From Sphaerosporella brunnea (lineage: Eukaryota > Ascomycota > Pezizomycetes > Pezizales > Pyronemataceae): a DNA stretch of 64,000 nt. The stretch lies in assembly GCA_008704415.1 (NCBI GenBank), contig VXIS01000071.1, positions 1 to 64,000 on the forward strand, read 5' to 3'. Positions 57,755 to 64,000 of the stretch are shown in pieces (the stretch's first letter is position 1; every line of letters starts with the position of its first letter). The translations under genes were made by a program, and so were the position numbers. The notes beneath the pieces were generated by a model. It worked only from the letters and a program-made list of their open reading frames with translations. It did not search any database and had not been told where the DNA came from.

Positions 57755-60700
57755 TCCCTTTGCGGTTTTGAAGATTGAAGTGTGACGGCGTATACGGTTG
57801 GTTTGCAAATTTGCAGTTTTCTAAGTGTCAAGTTCAAGCCTGTCCGTCACAGGTACCTTTAGGGTATTGGAATTTCCGGCGCAACGAGTGGGGCATTGCT
57901 TTATGTTTTTCTCGACTACTGTTGATTGTTTTCCTTTTTTCCCCTTGGAATGTGGACGGCGCACCACACCGAACAGTCTGTTATTTTTCAAAGGACTGCA
58001 AACAACGAAATCTCATGAGTTATGTTTTATGCTTTTATGATTTTTGCATTGGTTTTTGTTGACGAACTGCGATATTCATTCTCTCATCTTGCTTGAATTT
58101 GCGTTGCTTTTGTTAGGTGGTTTGCGTGTTTTACAAGCGTTTCTTGCTTTGGCAGTGGAAGATGATGTGATGATGATGTTAACGCCCAAGAAATGGGCGA
58201 TTGGGGGTTCTTTCTTTGCAACAGGGAGGTCTTTGGCGTAAACAGGTGATTTTTTTTTCATTTTTCATTTTTTCATCTTCTTTCTGTTTGTTTTCCGTGG
58301 GATATTTCTTTCCTTTTGGTTGCGGTGATTTGAGAGAATGCGAATTTGATATTATTATTTCAAACGGGTTAAAACGGGTTGATTATTCTGGTGACGGCGG
58401 CCAGGAACGGAACCGCAAATTCACACCACCACCATCAGAGGATGAAATCTTCGGCCCGGTGTGTGTGTGCGCGCGCAAGGCTGGTGGACCCTGAACTTTA
58501 TTTCCGGTTCTCTTGGTTCGGGAGGCGAGAGTCGAGGCGAGGTAGGTTGCCGGTGGCGCTGGAGTGGGGGGTGAGGCTAACGAACGGCACGCGCGGCGGT
58601 GGGGAAATCAGGCGATGCGATGGCTAACGGCGTGCCGCCGAGTGAGGGGTGGGTAAGGGAGGGTGAGGGGGAAGGTGAGGGGGAAGGTGAGATTTTGTGA
58701 TGGATGGGTGATAGCTACTACCACTATGGGGCATTTAGAACCAGTGACTGAAACCTACCTACCTACCTAGCTACCTTAGCAGGGGGTGGTGGAGTGTTTT
58801 GGGAAAATGGTTATATGAGATTGTGAGGCTTGTATGACGATTATATGATGATGCTTAGGCACAGAAAACGGGGTTTGTAATTAGTCAGTCAGTCACCTGA
58901 TAATAGCGAGTTCTCGATATAATAACAGAACGATGGGGGTTCGGTCTAAGACACATCAACCAATCATGATGATGATTTGGGGGGGGGGGGCACATATTCG
59001 AGTGACATCCCGTGTTTCAGTGAGTGATGAGTGATTCGCAGCAATGGGTTGTTTTTTTTTTTTTTTTTTTTTTTTTTCCAACCAGTCATATATATATCTC
59101 TGTTCACGAGTAGAGACTGCTTCCGGCTTCCGGCTTCGGCATCATCACCACCACCACATCTCCCAGCTTGCTTTTTTTTTTTTTTTTGCATGCTGCATCT
59201 ACCGGGTTGTTTTTTAAACCAATACTTGTATTCGGCCGCTTGCGGCCATGACATATATAGCAAGAAGAAGAAGAAGAGACTATGGCTACCTACCCTTTAG
59301 GAGGCCAAAGCATACCTACTACTGCTGGGGCCTTGCGGCCCTTCTGGGGAAATCGCACCAGGTGGATGGTCGAGCTGATGGATGCATCTACTGGCTGGTG
59401 GTTGTCGCCTCAGTTGAGGCGGGGGCGATGACCAGCGCCTGGCGGGGACGATGTCTACCGCGCGGCGTGGATGCCCGCCGTGTATAGGGCATATAAGCTT
59501 TTCTCACAGGATGGGTTGGTTTGCATAATGGTTAGCAGCGAAATAGTCACTCACCAACCATCACCCACCCCGCTCAGAGGCATGTACGATAACTGTTTTT
59601 TGGGGCCTTTGTTTTCCAATCGTATCGTATCGTTATTCGGCCGCTTGCGGCCATGACATATATATATATATAAGAGAGACGTGGCTATGCTGCACCTTAG
59701 GCCTGCTGGTGCTGACCAAGGAAAAACAACACCAGGTAAATGACAAAAACAAAAAAGAGAGTCATCACAATAGCGGACCTAGGAAAAGAGTAAGGGGGGG
59801 GGGAATTTCACAACATTGTGCCCTTGTCTGGCCAGCCATGCCCCCCCAACTTTGGTAGTTAACCTAACTGCAACTTATATCGAAGGTTCTAAATGCGCCT
59901 CCCGCCCCGTGGATGATGGTGTCTACTCTACTCTACTCTACGCTACACACACTTGCCGGCCATCCATCTGCATACCCGCTTGAGCGAGGAGCAAACACCT
60001 ATATATAATATCTCTCTCTCATGGCCACATTCACCGGCGGGGTCCTTCACGCCTGCAGCCACCGCCGCCCAGCGTTCACCCAGCGCCACCAGCAGAAACA
60101 AGCGCGTCAACTGCAAACTAGAATAAGGTATACAGTACCGCTGCTGCCCCCCCCCCCCCCCAAAACGGTGTTTGTTTACACAGCAGTCTGGTGGGTATGT
60201 AAGCTGGAATTTGAACGTTTGGATACTTCTGTTCTATGTATGGAGCGAGCCACCAATCGCTGCGCTTACGTTCTCATCTTGATGAGCTTTGGCTTCATTC
60301 GCTAGATAGGTGATGCCCTATGATTTTCCATCGCACCGAGCCAGGGCTTACCAATGACGGGCTATGGCAACATCCACTTCAAGATTGCAACTTAATTGTC
60401 ACTCGAACCTCTAGTAGAATTCATCATGACTCCATAAAATTCGTAGAGTAAGTACACAACGAAGCGAAAGAATCGAACAACAGAAAAAAACCCGCAAAAC
60501 CCTGTAAGAAAGACGCAATGGCAAAGCAAACCCAAAGGAAGAAAAAAGGGAAAAAAAAAAACCGTAGTAGTAAAAAAGAACTAGTTCGACTTTTGCACCA
60601 CCCAGAGAAAAAAGAAATTATAGGAAAACAAAGAAGATAACAAGCAGCAGCCACCGTTTAAATCTTTTCTTCATCCATCATAAGTCAAAAAGACAAAGCC

Positions 60701-60787
60701 CGAACGAAGAAACAATGAACAACAAACTTGTAATTTTCCCAACTCCATTTCCCAAAACATCGCTCCAATAAACCAAAAGCGATGCGT
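57449..60787. other. Low-complexity intergenic region
   Basis: 3.3 kb without a conserved frame. It is rich in poly-T (about 57729-57756 and 59050-59077), poly-G/C (58979-58990, 60150-60163) and GAA, TCTAC and GATG microsatellites, and it has two copies of a duplicated block (59230 and 59635). The right end is the HSP70 3' UTR. Confidence 0.55.
59230..59706. repeat. Direct repeat pair with CGGCCGCTTGCGGCC core
   Basis: ATTCGGCCGCTTGCGGCCAT begins a block that is identical over 30 bp at 59230-59259 and 59635-59664 (405 bp apart). It continues imperfectly through AAGAGAC, TGGCTA and a TTAGG to about 59306 and 59706. Upstream TTGTTTT and CCAAT motifs are also shared, so the duplicated unit is about 100 bp. 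Confidence 0.6.
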
Positions 60788-61892
60788 TTAGTCGACCTCC
60801 TCGACGGTAGGGCCCTCGTCGCCACCAGCACCAGGAGCACCGGCACCGGCACCAGGGAAGCCACCACCAGGCATGCCTCCGGGAGGAGCACCACCCTGGC
60901 TCTGGTAAAACTTCATCATGATGGGGTTGGCGATGCTCTCCAACTCCTTCTGCTGCGACTCGAACTCGTCCTTGGTAGCAGTGGTGTTGTTGTCGAGCCA
61001 CTCAACAGACTCGTCGATAGCCTTCTGGAGCTTGGCCTTGTCGTCGGCATCAAGCTTGTCACCAACCTTCTCGTCGGAGAGAGTGTTGCGGAGAGAGTAG
61101 GCGTAAGACTCGAGAGCGTTCTTGGCCTGAATACGGGCAGCCTCAGCGGCGTCCTCCTCCTTGTACTTCTCAGCCTCAGCCAACATGCGCTCGATCTCCT
61201 CCTTGGACAGACGACCCTTATCTATAAAATAATTAGTATCAGATCACGAGAGGATAGTAGGGTGAAAAAAATGCTTACCGTTAGTGATAGTGATCTTGTT
61301 GGTCTTTCCGGTACCCTTCTCGACGGCAGAGACGTTCAGAATACCGTTAGCATCGATGTCGAAAGTGACCTCGATCTGGGGAACACCGCGAGGAGCAGGG
61401 GGAATTCCGGTAAGCTCGAACTTTCCGAGCAGGTTGTTGTCCTTGGTGCGAGCACGCTCACCCTCGAAGACCTGGATCAACACGCCAGGCTGGTTGTCCG
61501 AGAAGGTGGAGAAGACCTCAGACTTCTTGGTGGGGATAGTGGTGTTACGCTTGATCAAAGCAGTCATGACACCACCAGCGGTCTCGATACCGAGCGACAG
61601 AGGAGCAACATCGAGAAGAAGGATCTCCTGAGTCTTGGAAGAAGTGTCACCGGTAAGGATAGCAGCTTGCACGGCAGCACCGTAGGCAACAGCTTCATCG
61701 GGGTTGATGGACTTGTTGGGCTCCTTGCCGTTGAAAAAGTCGGAGACAAGCTTCTGGATCTTGGGGATACGGGTAGATCCACCGACCAGGACGATCTCGT
61801 GAACAGAGGACTTGTCGATCTTGGAGTCACGGAGGACACGCTCGACGGGCTCCATGGTGGAGCGGAAGAGGTCCTGGCAGAGCTCCTCGAAA

Positions 61893-61927
<35 letters not shown>

Positions 61928-62315
61928 CTCGTAGAGCGAGTCGATCTCAACCGATGTCTGAGCGGAGGAAGAGAGAGTACGCTTGGCACGCTCGCAAGCA
62001 GTACGCAGACGACGCAGGGCACGAGCGTTAGAGGTCAGGTCCTTCTTGTGCTTGCGCTTGAACTCCTGGACGAAGTGGTTGACGAGGCGGTTGTCGAAGT
62101 CCTCACCACCCAAGTGGGTGTCACCAGCAGTAGCCTTGACCTCGAAAATACCCTCCTCAATGGTCAACAGGGACACATCGAAAGTTCCTCCACCAAGATC
62201 GAAGATCAGAACGTTGCGCTCGCCAGCAGTCTTCTTGTCGAGACCGTAAGCGATAGCGGCGGCGGTAGGCTCGTTAATGATACGGAGGACGTTAAGTCCA
62301 GAGATCATACCGGCA

Positions 62316-62353
<38 letters not shown>

Positions 62354-63119
62354 AGGGACAGTAACAACGGCGTTGGAGACGGTTCCACCGAGGTAAGCCT
62401 CAGCGGTCTCCTTCATCTTCGAGAGAACCATGGAGGAGATCTCCTCGGGAGTGAACTGCTTGGTCTCGCCCTTGAACTCGACCTCGATGATAGGCTTGCC
62501 ACCCTTGTTCACGACCTTGAAGGGGAAGTGCTTCATGTCAGACTGAACCTCGGGGTCATCGAATTTCCGACCGATCAATCGCTTGGCGTCGAAAACGGTG
62601 TTGTGACTATGACGACAGAGTTAGTGCTCGGTTCGCGTCCATGCGGCTAATGGATAAAAATAAAGTTTGGAGAGCAAAAGTTTAACTTACGGGTTCATCG
62701 CGACCTGGTTCTTCGCCGAGTCACCAATCAGACGCTCAGTGTCGGTGAACGCGACCTATTGAATGGAATCTCGTCAGTAAATTGTCCATTTCGTCGTGGA
62801 ATTGATGGGGTCGCTTGTGGGTTGTTGGTGACGGTGACGATCGCTTGATGAATCGGCTCGCTTGATGGTGGGGCATGGAGGGGTATAGTCGCAACGACGA
62901 TGTCATCGACGAAAACCAACGATTTCCGCGAGCCGACGATCACCGCCAGCCAACAAGCGAAGCGAAGCAATTGGGAGGGTTTGATGAGGAGTTAAAACTT
63001 ACGAATGAAGGCGTTGTTCGGTTTCCCTGGTCGTTCGCAATGATCTCGATGCGGTCATCCCGGAAGACACCCACGCAGGAGTAGGTGGTTCCCAAATCGA
63101 TACCGACGGCGGCCACCAT
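60788..63119 (-). CDS. hsp70: Cytosolic heat shock protein 70 (SSA type)
   Basis: Four exons (63003-63119, 62691-62755, 61279-62606, 60788-61221) encode 647 aa, the normal length. Hsp70 is an ATP-driven chaperone for folding, transport and disassembly. The N-terminus is [20 protein letters not shown]; later signatures are [20 protein letters not shown] and [17 protein letters not shown]. The substrate-binding domain has [20 protein letters not shown]. The C-terminus has the [16 protein letters not shown] tail and ends in EEVD, the signal for TPR co-chaperones, showing a cytosolic form. The gene lacks any leader or HDEL. A long antisense frame across it is a codon-bias shadow. Confidence 0.98.
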
Positions 63120-63305
63120 GTTGAAGACTGTTGGTATGTGTGCTGTGTAGTTCTCGGGAGTGGTTGTTGTTTGATGGGTAGAGGTTGGTAGTAAGCGGGA
63201 TGGGGGTTAAAGGTGTAGAGGTGCGTGTTGGGGGGGGGGGTAGCTTTGGGGTTTGCAGGTGTGTGTGGGAGAAAGAAGAAGAAGAGGTTGCTTGGGTTGG
63301 GAAAA

Positions 63306-63318
63306 GGATTTATAGGTG
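63306..63318 (-). promoter_or_regulatory. TATA box of HSP70
   Basis: CCTATAAATCC on the coding strand lies about 190 bp upstream of the start codon. Farther upstream, CCCCT-type (STRE-like) sites occur in the G-rich stretch 63330-63385 read on the minus strand. A TATA box is typical of inducible chaperone genes. Confidence 0.5.
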
Positions 63319-63319
63319 A

Positions 63320-64000
63320 GATCTGCCTTTGGGAGGGGTGGGGCGGGATTTTGGTTTGACTTTCTGGCTTTTGGGGGAGGGGTGGCTTTGCAGAGGTGTT
63401 GGAGTGTGTCGTCGAGGCAGGAACGCTGGGTCTACCAGGCGCTAGAATGCTCCATCAGCATCCACCATCTTCCACCGCATCCACCCGCGTCTATTGCGAA
63501 TGCCACCGAGCAACTGCTGCGAAGCCCTACCCCCGCCGCCAGCACTCCGTGCGCGGACAAAGAAAAAAGCAGAAACACAGTGCGCCGAGTTGAATCGAGC
63601 CGATCATGGCGAGCCGCTTTTCGCCGCGGGCTACACATTTTTGTCTGATCGCTCTGCGCGCCCCGCCGAAAGCAAGAGGTGCTTGCCGAAACGCAAACGT
63701 TCGGTTTCTGCGGAGACCCAAAGGTTTCTACTGCCTTCTGGGGTGACGTAGAAACCGCCCCCCCCGCGCCCATCTCTAATTTAGAACGCGCGAGAACAGC
63801 CGAGCCGCCTCCTTGCCTCTGCCCCCCCGCCGGCCTCCACTTCATCTCTTGCCTGCTCAGCTGCGTATGATCTGGCGGCGATGCTTCTGCAGAGATCTCG
63901 ATAGCCGTCGAAAGCTCTGTACGTCTCTGGAAAGTGCCAAGATCTTCCTCTCAACCAAACCCACCCGTATCGCGAGGGAATATTCTGCAAGCTTCTTTGA
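63320..64000. other. HSP70 upstream region, no gene recognised
   Basis: Frames on both strands overlap heavily, which suggests GC-rich non-coding sequence. No clear heat-shock element of three perfect nGAAn units was found by eye. Confidence 0.4.

Noticed and set aside
59510..59560. tRNA-like A-box (TTTGCATAATGGTTAGCA)
   Set aside because: No matching B-box (GGTTCGANNCC) or cloverleaf at the right distance.
60782..62650. 622-aa plus-strand frame antisense to HSP70
   Set aside because: It is exactly opposite conserved HSP70 exons, is Leu/Val/Gly/Ser-rich, and crosses HSP70 introns. Strong codon bias of a highly expressed gene creates such shadow frames.

Overview
The window looks like nuclear DNA of a filamentous ascomycete (Pezizomycotina). 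The evidence is short introns (about 47-80 nt) with GT...AG ends and CTGAC/CTAAC-like branch sites, well-spaced genes on both strands, and proteins of fungal type: a Gti1/Pac2 WOPR factor, Fig1, DUF2434, a formamidase, a Usv1/Rgm1-like zinc-finger protein and an SSA-type HSP70. I cannot place it below that rank.

Region 1 (1-14428) is a giant inverted repeat. Bases 1-7194 and 7195-14428 are near-identical reverse complements that meet at a perfect 78-bp dyad with no spacer (7156-7233). Each arm carries one COG5 gene (Golgi tethering) and one PaaI/ACOT13-like thioesterase gene, so both genes appear twice. The left arm runs to base 1, so its outer end is not visible. This is either a fold-back assembly or library artefact at a contig end, or a real inverted duplication of a chromosome end.

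Region 2 (14.4-20.6 kb) is nearly gene-free and holds one weak hypothetical exon. Region 3 (20.6-31.9 kb) has PAC2 (WOPR transcription factor), RAD51, VPS51 (GARP tether), a Fig1-family membrane protein and EXO1. RAD51 (strand exchange) and EXO1 (end resection) act in the same recombination pathway. Between EXO1 and TMA16 lie a broken hAT transposase tail and a roughly 480-bp terminal-inverted-repeat element, whose right end is only about 50 bp from the TMA16 start codon.

Region 4 (33.5-47.9 kb) is gene-dense: TMA16, MAM33 (p32), an ELYS-like nucleoporin and NUP42/AMO1 sharing a 237-bp divergent promoter, a HAD 'Swiss Army Knife' protein, a DUF2434 membrane protein, a 93-aa small protein, formamidase and deoxyhypusine hydroxylase. 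Region 5 (48-64 kb) is sparse: a disordered 479-aa hypothetical protein, a C2H2 transcription factor preceded by a 4.8-kb gene-free stretch, 3.3 kb of low-complexity DNA, and a four-exon cytosolic HSP70.

Most multi-exon models were built by eye from reading frame, phase and family similarity. All coding lengths come out as whole codons, but splice sites have no transcript support. No rRNA, tRNA, CRISPR array or telomere repeat was found.
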